A stretch of 64,000 nt of DNA, taken from contig JAXIVH010000005.1 in assembly GCA_036785325.1 (NCBI GenBank), positions 6,369,476 to 6,433,475 on the forward strand, read 5' to 3'. The notes below the pieces were generated by a model. It did no database searches, was not told the DNA's origin, and saw only the letters and a program-made list of their open reading frames with translations. Of this stretch, positions 44,639-57,854 are shown piece after piece. Position numbers and translations under genes: made by a program. Each line of letters begins with the position of its first letter. The stretch's first letter is position 1. The stretch comes from Urophycis tenuis. Lineage: Eukaryota; Chordata; Actinopteri; Gadiformes; Phycidae.

Positions 44639-45746
44639 TTTGAAAGTTGCAGCTCTGGAATAAACAACGCTGTCATATTTGTCTTATTTCAGTGAGATAA
44701 TGCCCGGGGTGTTGACCCAGATGAAACATTTACAAATGGCCATTTCTGATATTTTAACAGTAAGCAGCATTCATATTTTGTATTGTGTTATTATGGAAAA
44801 AGTGGCAAAGTGAGCTGTAGATAAGTGTTAAACAATATCAAACTGCACTCATGCTCTCCATCTCAAATTCATTCCTCTGCACATTTCTATTATTGCCATA
44901 AGGTTAATAAATCAGAATTACCATAAGCACATTCTTGACAAAGGCAATTCAAGACTGTCAACATTGTTTAGTGTTCCACAAGAATTGTGGGGGAAAAAAA
45001 AAAGTACAAACCTTTTCTGTCAAAGTTGCTCTCTTCAAAACCCTTGAGAATAATGGCGTCCTTATCAACCATGGATGTATAAATAAATATGTTTTAATGT
45101 TTGGCTTACTTGATTGCGCACGTCACGCTTGGGAGTGGGAAGAATAACAGGGCAGTGGGCCTATCATATTAGCGTATACAAAGCCGAGCCAAGGAGGTGT
45201 GGTTATTCTAGAAGTTATTAGCAAAGCCACACAGATGCTGGTTGGCCGGTGCACACAGACCGTGGTACTGAATGGTGGGCAGAAAAACAAATAACATTTT
45301 ATTCAGCGGTAAATGTTATATAACGGTATCCAAGACTTTTTTCTGTTTCTCTTCTGTTGCCCTTGGCAGGGGAAATGAGGAATGCCATGTTTCACTTTAC
45401 ACATTAACATTAACATTACACATAAATACTTAACTCAGTGTATACCTTCAATGTAGATATATAAAGAAATGTTATTAAATTAATAAAATATATTTCAGAA
45501 TGTTTTGGATTCAGGTAAGTGGAGTGAATATTTCAGAGAGTTAGTAATAGCCCCATGCATACCGTCTTTGAACAAGACGTAACTCATGAGTAGGCCTAGG
45601 TCTGTCTCTACCAAATATCAGCAAGGGAAGTGTTTTGAATAAGGTTTATTAGGTGATGACCATGATTACCCAGAAACTGTCAGGGCATAAATACTTAACA
45701 TACATATCCATTTATACAACTTCCTATGGTCAACATGAACAATGAT
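44639..45746. other. Intergenic, MS4A copy C upstream / pwwp3a downstream
   Basis: No gene seen. It should include the MS4A copy C promoter on its left and the pwwp3a 3' UTR on its right, both minus strand. Confidence 0.5.
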
Positions 45747-48700
45747 TTATGAAACAGAATGTTTCTTCATCTGTTGTTGAATTGCCCATTCAAACTCCTC
45801 TCTCTCTCTGAAAAAAGAGAAAAGGTGATTCAAGTTGTAGACATGGATTATGTAGGTTTATTTAGGAATACCATTCGATCACAGGCTCTTACCTGTCACT
45901 TATACATCGTCCGCATAGGTATTTCTCCTCAGCCTTCCTTATGGAAATGTTATCCACACCAGCAATGGCAGCGATGATAGCCTGCATGAGAAATAAATAT
46001 TGTAGCACGCACACACCAACAATACATACTGAAGGTAGAGATGATGACAGGAAAAAAAGTGAATGGACAAAAATTCTTTGGGTGGATTTAGATGTGGATG
46101 CGCATTTAAAAAGGTGCTGTAGGTGATTTAGGTTTTTTCTTTCACATAATAAAGTTGGGTATTTGTCATCTGTTTATATACACCTTATAAATTACTATAA
46201 CATGAGATGATCCGAATACGAAATGTGGACAATTGCCTTTTCAACTCTATGAATCATTTCAGACCGCTTAAGTAAAGCACAGCCTTGTGCATTCCATTAG
46301 CTGATCTGTTCATAGACTTGTGAATCTGCATTGATCGCCAAAATGTTGCTACGATTAGAGACGAAGACGGCACTGCCTCACCTCAGGCAGCAACACATCC
46401 ATGGTGAAGCGAACGTCGTCCATGAATCTGACGTTGGTCAGGCAGGGGCCGTGGTCGGTCACACTGTCAAACAGCTCCTTTAGGTAGTTGTACACTTGAT
46501 CCAGCTGCCGGTCGTCTTCCAGGTAGTTCTTCACCTGCAGTCTCCTGGTCGCCTTCAGGAAAGAGCGAAGCCACTTGGAGGGCTGCTGGCCACGGATCAC
46601 AGCCTGTGGATAGAGATTCATGTTATATACAGTCTATTAACATATTTTAGCACCTTTTCATCACCTTGATGAAAATGTGCACAAGGCCTTTTCATCACCG
46701 TGATGAAAAGGTGATGAAAAGGTGTTCCACACACACCAGATTAATGGCCAATCATGATTTGTATTGGTATTTCCAAGTTCCCATTATTACATTTCTATTC
46801 GATTTAAAAAAGGTGCTGTAGGTATGATTTAAGAGCTATTATTTCAGAGTAGTTTGTAAGAAATGGCATAGCTGTACGTCAGCTATAAGTTACAGGGCCT
46901 GGGGCAATGTCAGTTTCGAGTTGACTGCAACTGCCTCTGTATGAGCCAATTTAGAGCACATCAGACCAATCATGGCTTCTTTCTCAGTTAATCATTCAGG
47001 GAATTCATCTTGCCATCACCAATCACAGGTGCAGGAATGCAACACTTCTCAATGGCAGAGAAACATAACGATGGAGTGAGCAGAGAGGGGGGGGGGCGGG
47101 GGGCGGGGAGACTGCCTTTTTTGTTGCCTTTTCCTTTCAAAAACCTTCCACTCTTTACTGCATGCTCCCTCTCACTCTCAAACCTTAACCTCCAGCCCCT
47201 TTTAACACAGCGCAGTAAAAGCGCACTCTCCTCCGTGGGAAGGGACAAGGTTCCACCCAACCTAGAAGTATCTTCCGGTTCATATCCACGCGGTAGCACC
47301 CGCAACACGCGGAGCGGTCCCCGGGTCCCCACCATGAGGCGCTGGTCCACCATGCGCTGGGAGACGATGAAGTGCACCAGCTTCTCGTTGGCCCGGTTGT
47401 GGGCGGCGACGCTGCGGTCGGGCAGCAGCCTCTTGGAGCCCGGACCGCCCTCCTCCGTTGGCTCCGCAAGGCTCTCCTCCGCGCTGCTGTTCAGGTTGTC
47501 CTCCTCCATCTCCTGGGCGCTGGGGAGAAACAGGCCCTCCGACACCACCTGGGGATACTTCCTTCTCACCGGGTAACCTTGGGAGAGGGGGGAGAGGAGG
47601 CGACGGCACGAGGGAACACTCAACACGGTGAGAAACAAAGAGACGGTCCTGTGGTTGAAAAATTATTGCAAAGCCCCCAAATTTGAATTGAACATACTCA
47701 TGATATGCGTCCAGTATTCCATGAAAGAACCAGTGAATGAGCTACAGGCTGTGGAAGAAAATGTCAAATTGTTTAAATTTCTTACAGAACTGGAAATCAT
47801 GAAAGAAAGTTTGTTTATAATGGAGGATGAAACCCAAAATTCGTGTTTTGTTTTTAAGTTGTTGTTAAGTGATGTATACTACTATACTATATTTATCAGG
47901 TCAGATGTTCACCATTAACAGCCACTGACCTCAGCTGCCAGACTGCAATTAAATTAGCATTGCATTCGGTTTCATCATGCTTTAGGTGGAACATGAGCGT
48001 ATTTTCTTGCATAGAATGGCATCTCCTTACCAATACGGAATATGTAGTCATTTATAAAGTTCAGGGACCAGTCAATGACAGCCTCGTAATCTGCCTTAGC
48101 TGCACACTACAACATAACCAAAAACATGTGTTAGCATTCATGTATGGATGACAAACACAAATTCTGGACACGAGTGTTGACACAATTGGCATTCTTACCA
48201 CTAGCTGATTGGCCTCGTCACAGTCAAATGGTTTCAGGCTCTTCAGAGGCACATATGACCTTCAACACATACATGATTTATGATGGTATGTGCCATTTAT
48301 TAATACAAACAATCATACACATTTTTGTTTAACAATGCACTTAATTTTGGCTGAACGCTGCACGCCAGAATAGAGTCTTTTTATACCCTGACAAAAATAA
48401 TAATATTGTATGCTTCGGTGAGATTCAGCAGCCAAAACCGGGACTTAAAACACTGATGAACTAAAGAATGTTTTATATGAATGTCTCATATGTTGTACTG
48501 CTTCACAAACAAACTGCAAGTGAGAGAATGTCAGATCAGAGCTTGTGTCAACCGTGTGCTGCCTTTGAATAAACAGGTAACAATAACAAGTTGAATTGTA
48601 ACACAAAAGTACAACCTGCCGTTTACTTGCTGATCAATCAAATCACTCTTGTTGTGAAACTAGTGATGCATTTATTCGGGTGAAAATGCACCTACCCCTT

Positions 48701-50298
48701 CCTCTTCTTGTCAATAATTGGCCTATCAATCCAAACGATGCTGGCTTTTCTCATTTTATGATTGATGCACTTCACCTGAAAAATGCAATATCAAAGCGGC
48801 TAGCTCAAAGCCGTTCTTAAATGTTATACTACATACTAGTGTACAAATCATTTGCTAGACTACACAAGCACCACACACTTACCACGGCAGGCCAGAAAGG
48901 AAATGTTCTGAATTTACACCAAACAAACTCTCCCTCTTTGATACGGGCCGGCTCTGTGGTGCAAAACATATTCAATCGTAATGTAAATACAATTCACTAC
49001 TGAAATGCTTATTGTGAAGTGCAATCACGTACAAGACCGGTTTTAATATTAAGTGATACTTTACTTTTGGAAATCTGCGACAGGAAACTAGGCAGCTCCT
49101 CATCCTCTTCCTCTTCCTCCTCGTCTTCCTCAAGCGAGATGTTTATAAGATCCTCCTCTGGTAAACTTAATTCTATTGACAGGTCTGATGAAAGTTGGGA
49201 CTCATGCAGGCTTAGTTTACCTGAAAACACATACATTAAATGCGTATGTTGCAATCGATAGCATATAATAAACAAAACAAACAAAAAAACAACAAGTCGA
49301 ATTGCATTTTAAATCTTGTGAGGTCTGGCCGCTCCCCCTAAACACACCATCCAGAGACTTGCCTAGAGTAGAACTGGCTTTACTTGAGGCCAGGCAGCTC
49401 TCCTGTGCAAGACAATTTCTGCCCTGTCGGGGCTTCGACGCTGTTGGGGACTTCTGTCTGTGGCCAACACGACACGGTGAGGCAACCTTCTAGTGACAGT
49501 GAATACAGACAATTGCATTACAAAACATTAAATATCGGCAAAATTATTGTATCAAGGTATGATTTAAAAACTCTTAATGGGTTGGGGTAGCAAGCGTAAG
49601 CAGACTTGGATTTAAAATGTAGAAAAGAGTACGGGTCAAGATGTGATTGAAAATCTTTACTGGCGTGCTGAACGGGGAACTGCACTGGGGCTCCTCTGGT
49701 TCGAGTTGTTCAGGCGACAGAGGCAAAGCCAACAGGTCGCTGTCGGAGTCTGGGGTGCAGTTTTGCCTTGGCCCTCTGGTTGTTATAGTTTTCGGCGTGC
49801 TTTCTAATAAATATTCAGTGCATTGGCAGGATATTGAAGACGGGTCAAGGTCCAACCCGGGGTCCCCTAGACATGAGGGAACAGGGTCCATTGTCTTTTG
49901 TGACTGATTTTCAGTTTTTTTCCTCTTTCTGCACGGTGCAGACGATGGGTCCTCGGATGCGACCGAAACTGCATCTTTCACATCGGCTTGTGATGACTGT
50001 CCTGCATGTTTGTCGGAGCCCCTTAGCAGGGCGCTCTTTCCAGGTCTTGGTTTTAGTGAAAAATCCAACTGTGTTTTTGGTGTAGGTGACTGCAGGCAAA
50101 GGTCAGAGAAGGAAAGGGCCGGAGCACTTCGCAGTTTCATTGCATGAGTTTTATTCCGTACGGGTGAGCTGCTTAGTTGAATGTCGAATGCATCCTTGGC
50201 CATTTCAGATGGACTGCTGTTAGGATTCATTTGTATTTCATCAGGACTGGAACTTGACTGCTGCATCTCCCTTTGTTCAGGATACATTCATTCGAGCT
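45747..50298 (-). CDS. pwwp3a: PWWP domain-containing DNA repair factor 3A (MUM1-like)
   Basis: Complete gene; eleven coding exons with consistent phases sum to 1794 nt (597 residues): 50287-49661, 49489-49384, 49220-49065, 48953-48883, 48775-48696, 48259-48199, 48106-48031, 47577-47333, 46603-46382, 45981-45893, 45807-45747. The N-terminal third is Ser/Pro-rich and disordered; an acidic stretch of Glu/Asp precedes the PWWP domain (EGEFVWCKFRTFPFWPAV, then KASIVWIDRPIIDKKRKG and VPLKSLKPFDCDEA). The C-terminal helical domain has RGQQPSKWLRSFLK, VRFMDDVRFTMDVLLPE and AIIAAIAGVDNISIRKAEEK. PWWP3A binds nucleosomes and helps open chromatin at double-strand breaks together with 53BP1. Human MUM1 is somewhat longer. 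The ATG lies 11 bases after an acceptor (CTTCAG), so a non-coding first exon is expected; a GTAAGT donor at 50891 would suit one just upstream. PWWP3B is the alternative, less likely. Confidence 0.88.
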
Positions 50299-51300
50299 GA
50301 AGAGAGAAATATGGTCTGTCGGTCATACTCAAAGTTACTTTGACAAAATATGACGTGTTTATGCTATAAATCAACAATTATATAATATTATCATGAAAAT
50401 ATAAAAATCTATAAATGCAGATGACCAACATACTACACACGCAGCAAAATACCTTAGTGAAAACGACACTCTTTAAAATGTATCAATATAATAAAAAAGG
50501 CCTCAGTGTACCTTTGTTCGTATGCAAAGACACACATAATGGGAACTTGTAATCCAGTAGCCTACAGTACAGAACAGTACGCTTGTGAAAATACAGCGAC
50601 TTGGCCTATTGTACGATTTCGTATGCACAAACATAACATTCAGAAATGCAATGGATCTATCTATCCACTGTATTTAAAACAGACTAGTCGTGTTTCAATG
50701 CAATGGCTAAATTACGATACATTCAGGATGACAACAGCACAACAAGCATTGCGTTGAATCGAAAGGAAGAATCGGTTGCTAAATCGGTTCTCATACATGC
50801 CATTACCTTTCAAACATTTGTCTTCGTGCAGACGGGTTTCGCATGACCAAATGTCACGCCATAAAACCTACCAAGACGTACCATGACTTACCAAGATAGT
50901 TCCACAATTGGTGCCCTTTCTAATGTGGGCGGAAGTGCTGTCCCGATGACTCTGTCTATGCCGTTAGGTCTGCGCATGCTCTCTTGGGCTGGCGATTCGG
51001 GGTGGACAGCTCGGACATCTCCGGCAGTGAGCGCTGATGTTCCATCACTGGTTATTGGTCAGTCATGGTCATGGTTATGTATGGGTTTTCAGGAACGAGG
51101 ACCAAAGGAAACAGTTGAGCCGCTTTAACGTCACTCGAGGCGACGTCGACTGTTGATGATCTGATTCAGTCGCGACCTTTCACACCAGTGGCCAACCCAT
51201 GGGTAACGAAATATATAAATATTTATATGAGAGCGGAGCCCTCGTACGTTAGTAAACGTTAGTCTACTGACGTTTTGCTTGCTTATCTGTATCCAATGGG
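50299..51300 (-). promoter_or_regulatory. Probable pwwp3a promoter and first intron
   Basis: 50299-50891 is presumed intron 1. A GC-rich stretch at about 50890-51060 with a CCAAT-like CACCAATTGTGG on the minus strand just before the GTAAGT donor at 50891 is the best candidate for the untranslated first exon and promoter. This is inference; no transcript evidence is visible. Confidence 0.4.
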
Positions 51301-51999
51301 CGGCGTGATCAGCCTGAGTTTGCCATCCATGTGCGTTTGTTTAATGACGCAAAACGTTAAAACACTTACATGCACTACTGAACAACTAGGCCTGCGTGTT
51401 TATGGACCCCGGCTTCGGTCAAATCACGTCCCGTGTCTATTCCTTGCAGATTTTCCTTGACTTCCTTGACTGAGAATTCATATGATTGGCTTACTTTCAT
51501 TTACATCGGGCAAACGTCACTACCTCGATCGTGGATATACCTACTTCATATCTTGGATACTTCACCCCTGCGTTCTTACCTTGTTGTTTCATGCAGGCTA
51601 TATAAATGGGGACAAACAACCAGTGCTTAATTTGTAAAGTGGGAGGTCCCGGGGTGGGGGGGGGGGGGGGTAATTGGGATTTTGAATATCGTACTTGTTC
51701 GAAACGATCAAAGTCATTTGATCACATCTGACATGTGACACGGAAACATTTCAAACTTGCGCAAAATCTGCATGAACATCGGTGCATCGGTGCATTTTTT
51801 TGGGTGATTAATTTTTCGTGGTGACACGGGAGGTGGCGGATTCAATAAAAAAAGGTTCCGGATCCAAAGTCAGAGGTGGCGGAACATGTTCCGGCGTGTC
51901 CCGGCTCAAATGAAGCCCTGGGGACAACCCTTTTAGAAATATTAGCCTACTTAAATATTATTTTTTACTTATTACTAAATTATACTTTACTTATTACAA

Positions 52000-52039
<40 letters not shown>

Positions 52040-52420
52040 TTGGTGAACCAGTCACAAAAGTGTAACGAAGTCGACGTTAATCGTCGCCTTCCTGTATTCT
52101 TTATCGACATGAATCCCAATTAGTTTGATTGTATACAAAATAATTGTTACATGTATGCAAGATAGGCATAACTAAAAACGTCTCATAACCCCTTCTCTTT
52201 TAAGGGCATACTTCTATATGAAGGTTATGGAGAAAAACAACATGGCATCTATGACATTGGAATTTGTAGGAAATAATAACACATTTATATGAAAAAATGG
52301 AAACGTCTAGCATCAATACACACAGATTGATTTGAATTGTCCATAATGTAATTAGGCCTATTACAGCAGGTGTTTGATCTCATCATGCCACATATTCCAT
52401 GGTTAAAAGTAATAATTCAT

Positions 52421-52501
<81 letters not shown>

Positions 52502-53345
52502 CACGAATCAAGAATCAAAAGGCTTTAGTGGCATGGAAAACGTAGCCTAAACTTAGATTGTCAGAGGACAAAAAGTATATTTTGAGAGAATGTTAGATCA
52601 TTGGACCCCGGAGACATTTGATTTGAGAAGAATGGCTGGCTGATTAAGTTATTGCTGGCGAGCCGGCTCAGCTAAAACCTAAATGGCTGCTGCAGCCGCC
52701 AAATTTGTCATAGCTACAATTGGCTGAGGCTGCCACTTTATGTCTACAGATGTCCATACTGATTTACTAGATCTCAATATTTCCAAGTACTGTATGGCTT
52801 ACACGTATATTTCCACAAACTGCAATGCAATGTTATACAAAAAACACCAGATTTAACTTTAACAAATTGTTAAAGTTGTTGTTGGCCTATTTATTTTTTT
52901 CATAGGCTATCTGTAGGCTACTAAACATTTTCAAGTACAAGTGTGTGTCAACTGTGAACAAATGTATGCCCTATTCCCTCATTAAATGTGTGTCTGTCTA
53001 TGTATATCCATTAAAGAGTGGTCATGTACGGTGAAATTAAGTGAATTCAGTTTTATACAAGAACTCCTGTATCATAGCAACGACGAGCACGAGACTGTGG
53101 CAAATCCGGTGTGCAAAATTGATTTCATTTATCATTCATTTTTCGTGTGTGTATGCCTTATGTGATCGATAGAATTATTATTTGGTGCAATAAATTGAGA
53201 TGGCTCAGCCAAAAAACATCAGATGGTGGCTCAATTTGGCTTACGAAATGATTAGCTGGCTTCTAAATGGCGCAAATGGCGGCGCCTGGCGGTGGCTTTG
53301 GGGTCTAACTCGAACCCTGTATTATGTCTTAGTCCACCTTGAGCC
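51301..53345. other. Intergenic, repeats only
   Basis: No gene seen. It holds a G-run at about 51655-51671, an (AAT)n tract at 52001-52040 and a (TA)38 tract at 52424-52499. 51790-51920 (TTCCGGATCCAAAGTC, TGTTCCGGCGTGTCCCGGC) resembles fish hAT-type repeat ends. Confidence 0.55.
52424..52499. repeat. (TA)38 microsatellite
   Basis: 76 bp of pure TA dinucleotide, perfectly self-complementary. Confidence 0.98.
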
Positions 53346-53375
53346 TCATCATCATCATCATCATCATCATCATCA
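53346..53375. repeat. (TCA)n microsatellite
   Basis: About ten TCA units; gives His- or Asp-runs in spurious frames. Confidence 0.95.
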
Positions 53376-53557
53376 ATGCCATAACCATAACTCCTGAACC
53401 TTATCATAACCCCTATGCATAACCACAACCGGCTTGATTGGCCAGCATAAACCCCAATCAGCTGTGTTAGGTCCTGAGAGGTGGAGCTGGACCTTGTCCA
53501 GGACCTTGTCCAGCAGCTCCACCCCGCTTGGTCTGTGAGCACATAGTGTGAGCACCA

Positions 53558-55985
53558 TAGACGCAACATTGAGCGCTACAGCCCACTGGGCTGACGAGAC
53601 GCGGGGCCGCCATCTTGGAGTGGTGATCCGCCCCCCTCAGTGTAATTCATTTGACAGGAGAAATGAACTGTCAGCGCATTTAATTAATCTTACCTCACTG
53701 CATACCATTGATTTTCACGCGGTTTTTTGTAATACGTGTAGCTATTATAAAGGACACATGTTTTGGCGTGTTTTATTATTCATAGTTGGCTTAACAGTAA
53801 TAGAATATTATTATATGCTATAAGTGACCAGACGTCTGAGATCAAAACTGGGAACATAATCCCCGAGAAGGGGGAAAAAAAGGGTCAGCTATGTTTAAGT
53901 TGAAGAAACAATATGATTAGGTTATATATAGGCTACGTATATCATACATAAACAATGTATGAATACATTAGATATCTAGCCTATATCTTAGGGACCTATA
54001 GACTGTATCTCTTGACTGTTTCTGCAGCAGCAAAGAGTTTATTCTGTCTTGACACTTGTATTGATATTTTGTATTAACAACATAAATTATTATGTTTACA
54101 GTGATTGTTTTATATGTATTTTTTTATGAATGTCGCTTTGGATAAAAGCATCTGCCAAATAGGCTACTTAATAAACATAACATAGCCTAACATAGCCATA
54201 ACATAGCCTACACCTGAAAGTTTTCATATCAGCTAAAACCACCAATCTGTTTCACTGGATTCAGAATAAAACCAAGTTCTGTCTTACCCAACAATGTTAG
54301 TATTTGAATATTGTTACTTGAACGACTTATTCGGGTTATACTGTTAAGAAAGTATTCTTATACTTTGCCAAAAATGAGAATGCATCATAATCAGTGGCGC
54401 CTGGTGAATTTTGGGTGGGGCTGAAAGCTTGAAAACCAAACCCCCGCAGGGGGGTCTGGGGTCATCCTCCCTCAGAAGATTATTTGTGATTTTCAACTAC
54501 AAATGAATCATTCTGGTGCATTCTGACAAAATAATAAAGACAAAATAGAACATTTCCTTACAAAGACGAATGGGGCTGGAGAACTAAGTTTTCACTTAAT
54601 TTATTTGCTTTGTTTATGGGAATTATACACAAGTTAAAATGTAATTCAATTCATAGAGCATCAAAACATTACACGACTCATGGCGCTTGACAGTGTTTCA
54701 TTCAGAGAGAGCCCATATGTAACAGGGGCGAGGAAAAACTCCCTATAATTGGAGATACATATAGGAAGAAACCTCATGCAGATCTACGACTCAAGGGCCT
54801 GACCCATCTGCCTAGGGTCAGTTACAGGGCAGTAAGGTTTGTATACATGATAAATGAATAGGTTAGTTAGGTGTAGAGAATAGAACATGGTCTCTAGAGC
54901 CACCTGGGGTGTATGTAACAAAGATGTAGGATGGTTACATAACCAGTATGATAATGCATGAATCCCATTTAGTGTCAGAAAGTTCAAATAGTCCAGTGTA
55001 GGGATGACTTGTCATAGGGCAGTAGTGGATCGCTAGGTAGCGCAGGCCAGGAATCCGGTCAAGGGGACAGCAACAGGTGATGGTAGGGAGTCATAGGATG
55101 GGACTTCAGGTGCGATGAGGGCCAAATACAAGGATGGCTGATGACTGGTAATGGTTTACCTCACAAGTGAGGTAAGTGGGAAGAGAGAGAGATATATAGA
55201 GTGGGTTAGTATTGCTATAAGTTTCATGATGGTATTAATAAGTGTATCAATGGTACTACAGAGTGTTACACTATAGAGAGAAAAGGCAAGAGAGGGAGAG
55301 TCGAGAGAGAGAGGAAGAAGAGGGAGTTGAACGACATGACAGAGAGAAGAGGTGAGAGGGAGAAGAGGGAGTTGAACGACATGACAGAGAGAAGAGGTAA
55401 GGAGAGTTGAGAGAGAGACAGAGGGAGATACAATATGCACACTGAAGGCATGATGCCACCATAGGAAAGATAGACTAGCTATAATGTATAGCCACTGTCC
55501 ATCTGATTGTCTAGTTAGCTAGCGCTAATACACCCCCCTACACAATCTGGACTGTGGTCCTAACTTTTACCCCTGTTGGCTTTTACAATCTTTATCTTCA
55601 ACATCTATTTCAACTTTATGTTGTTCAAGTATGTCATTTCTTCACTTCATTCATTTCATTGACAAGCAATTCTATTACGGCCATACTTTTGTTTGTTAGC
55701 CTAGCTGGCTACGATTTCAGTACTCCTTCTCAACTCTGTGGTAATATAATACAACCAATAGTGCGTTAGTGTTAAATCTTACTTGTGAAAAGTAACCCCC
55801 CGATTCCTATTTTCGACGCTCCACTCATTTGAGCAGGAATACGCTGAACACCAGCCCGGCATCCTTGTTTTCTTCTGTAGACGCTACCTGTCAACTATTG
55901 CTGTCAATGCTGCTCGCCGGCTCCTGATCCCCACTCCAATATGGCGGCCGAATTTCTCGTTTGGCAGCAGCCAATGTTGCGTCTA
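53558..55985. mobile_element. Candidate 2.4-kb DNA transposon with inverted ends
   Basis: TAGACGCAACATTG at 53558-53571 is matched inversely by CAATGTTGCGTCTA at 55972-55985. Further in, GCCGCCATCTTGGAGTGG on the left mirrors CCACTCCAATATGGCGGCC on the right, at similar but not equal spacing. The interior has no transposase; it holds an L2-like LINE tail (GTCGCTTTGGATAAAAGCATC, 54133-54153), a GGTGGGGCTGAAAGC repeat end near 54413, and a tandem GAGGGAGTTGAACGACATGA repeat at about 55320-55395. The boundaries are inferred. Confidence 0.5.
55320..55398. repeat. Short tandem repeat, about 47-bp unit
   Basis: The unit GAGGGAGTTGAACGACATGA plus CAGAGAGAAGAGGT occurs twice in tandem at 55320-55355 and 55366-55398, within a GA-rich stretch (55250-55430). 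Confidence 0.75.
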
Positions 55986-56230
55986 CCTAATAGGATGTAT
56001 ATGAGCACCTCTTGGAGAGCAGCGGATCGAGTAGTGACAGCATCTAGTGGCCATTATAGTGAACTGCACCGGCACTTCCGCATTTTGTTACCACACTCCG
56101 CTGAGATCGGAGAACTACCTGGAAATCATACGTGCCCAGTCTACGTCTGTCTGGCGTACTCTGGAATGAAATACATTGTATCGTAAAAAAAAGCAGCTGT
56201 TTTAATCTTCAGAGGAGGCATAAAGAGAGG
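55920..56230 (+). promoter_or_regulatory. Candidate cd151 promoter and untranslated first exon
   Basis: A YY1-type motif, AATATGGCGGC (55938-55948), lies about 290 bases before a good splice donor (AAAGAGAG/GTAAGTG at 56229-56230). This would suit a TATA-less start with a non-coding exon. A second possible untranslated exon ends near 57051 (GAAAA/GTAAGA). Both are inferred; the first overlaps the right end of the candidate transposon. Confidence 0.4.
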
Positions 56231-57853
56231 TAAGTGATCAAGTGGCTATACCGTCACGTTAGTAGTCAGATGCTCTGTAGTTTAGTGGGCCCCGACGATG
56301 CCACTACGGGGACACCGTCGTCTTTGTGCTGTTTAACTTACTCTTGCTTCGCCTGACATCGTGAACAAATCACACTGAAACATCAACAGTCGCAGTCTTA
56401 CAATTCGTTAAAAGTGATTTCGTTGCAACTGTGATTGCCCCCAACCGTATCACAGGGCAGCCTGAGCATCACCGTTCAATCCACTGCTGGATTAATGATG
56501 CATATGCTTTAGCATGCATTATTCACAGGGGACGTCTGTTTGTTTGTTACGGGTAATACTAGCGGGGCCTATTGTTTACACATGTTAGGTTGTCTTTTTA
56601 TTCTAGAATGGGATGGCGGTGCAATTGCTTCTTCCACATTGATGATCCGTTATTTATGTTTAGGCTAAATGTAATCATTATTAACTCGTATCAATTTCCC
56701 AGCTCCCTAGTTTTCACCAGTGAAGTCGGTTATTCGATTTTTAAAAATAGAAAAAAGGTACCGTTTTAAGGTGTCTAACTTTTCTTGACACAGCTGCCGT
56801 TTGTCATAGCCAGAGGGTTTAACTATTGAGTGTCAATGAAGCATTGTTTGGAATTCATTAACAAGGGCACACTTTAAAGAACCCATCGTAACAGATGGTC
56901 AACAGACAACCGGCAGAACAGTCATTCAGACAGGCAGGCAGAGACAGACAGACACACACGACCTAGCCTGTGAATGAGCCAGTGAAGAAACAGAAGGGAT
57001 GAGCTGGAGGTTGGATTGAGCAGTTCTGCAGGTCTGGACTTGACTGAAAAGTAAGACAAGAACATGGAGGGGTAAAACTCAGTGTGGTGATCTTAGTGAG
57101 TGCAATAAGCCTATGTGGATTTACAGATGGTTACACGATTTAAATTTGTGCTATGTGTATGAATTCATTCTTGAAATATGCCTTGATTTAATTCGATTTT
57201 TTTTATGTCTAAATATGCTGTCCCTCCCCCAAAATGGACACTTTTCCCAGTGGTCCCTTTTGTAATGGTCAGTAAAATGGTATTTAACACCAAATGGTAT
57301 TTAACTTATAAAACATATCCTGTGTTAAATATTGATGTAACTGGTGAGATTGGAGCTAATTTTTTTGAAGGCTTGGGTGATGTGTCCATACAATAATGTG
57401 TTATAATTTCCACGGAGCTCCTGTTCACTTAGTTAGTCATGCAGTTCAGCTGCAAACATGTAAAAGCCTGGCACATTGACTCACATTGACTCATTTGAGC
57501 TCAACTTTATTTACTCTCCTGGGGGCCAGTATTTTGTCTTTCTGTCCTCTCCTGTTGCCAACAATACTACCTACTTAAGACATTTACATTTTACAATTAG
57601 TTACCTATCTGTCAGTAACGTTTTTTAAGATTTGGCATTCTGACTCTATTCTTGGGATGTGCGCACAAAGACACATGTTGCTGTATTAATGTACTCCTGC
57701 ACAACAATGGAAGGCCCCAGCATTGCCTGTCATTCTACAGACAGTAGGCTAACTGGACATATCTTGTCTACTTTTTAAGCAAATGTAATAATCACCCACT
57801 TGGATTTAGATCTTGCTATAACCTTTTGCAAACCTCTGCTTTGTATTCCACAG
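56231..57853. other. Presumed cd151 5' intron
   Basis: No coding exon. A CAGACAGGCAGGCAGAGACA simple repeat near 56928-56960 is the only notable feature apart from the possible untranslated exon ending near 57051. Confidence 0.45.
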
Positions 57854-57854
57854 A

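Noticed and set aside
47010..47686. Plus-strand frames of 104-188 codons
   Set aside because: Antisense to the GC-rich pwwp3a exon 47577-47333, which fits the gene model in phase.
53252..53569. Frame with poly-Asp stretch
   Set aside because: Produced by the TCA/TGA trinucleotide microsatellite.
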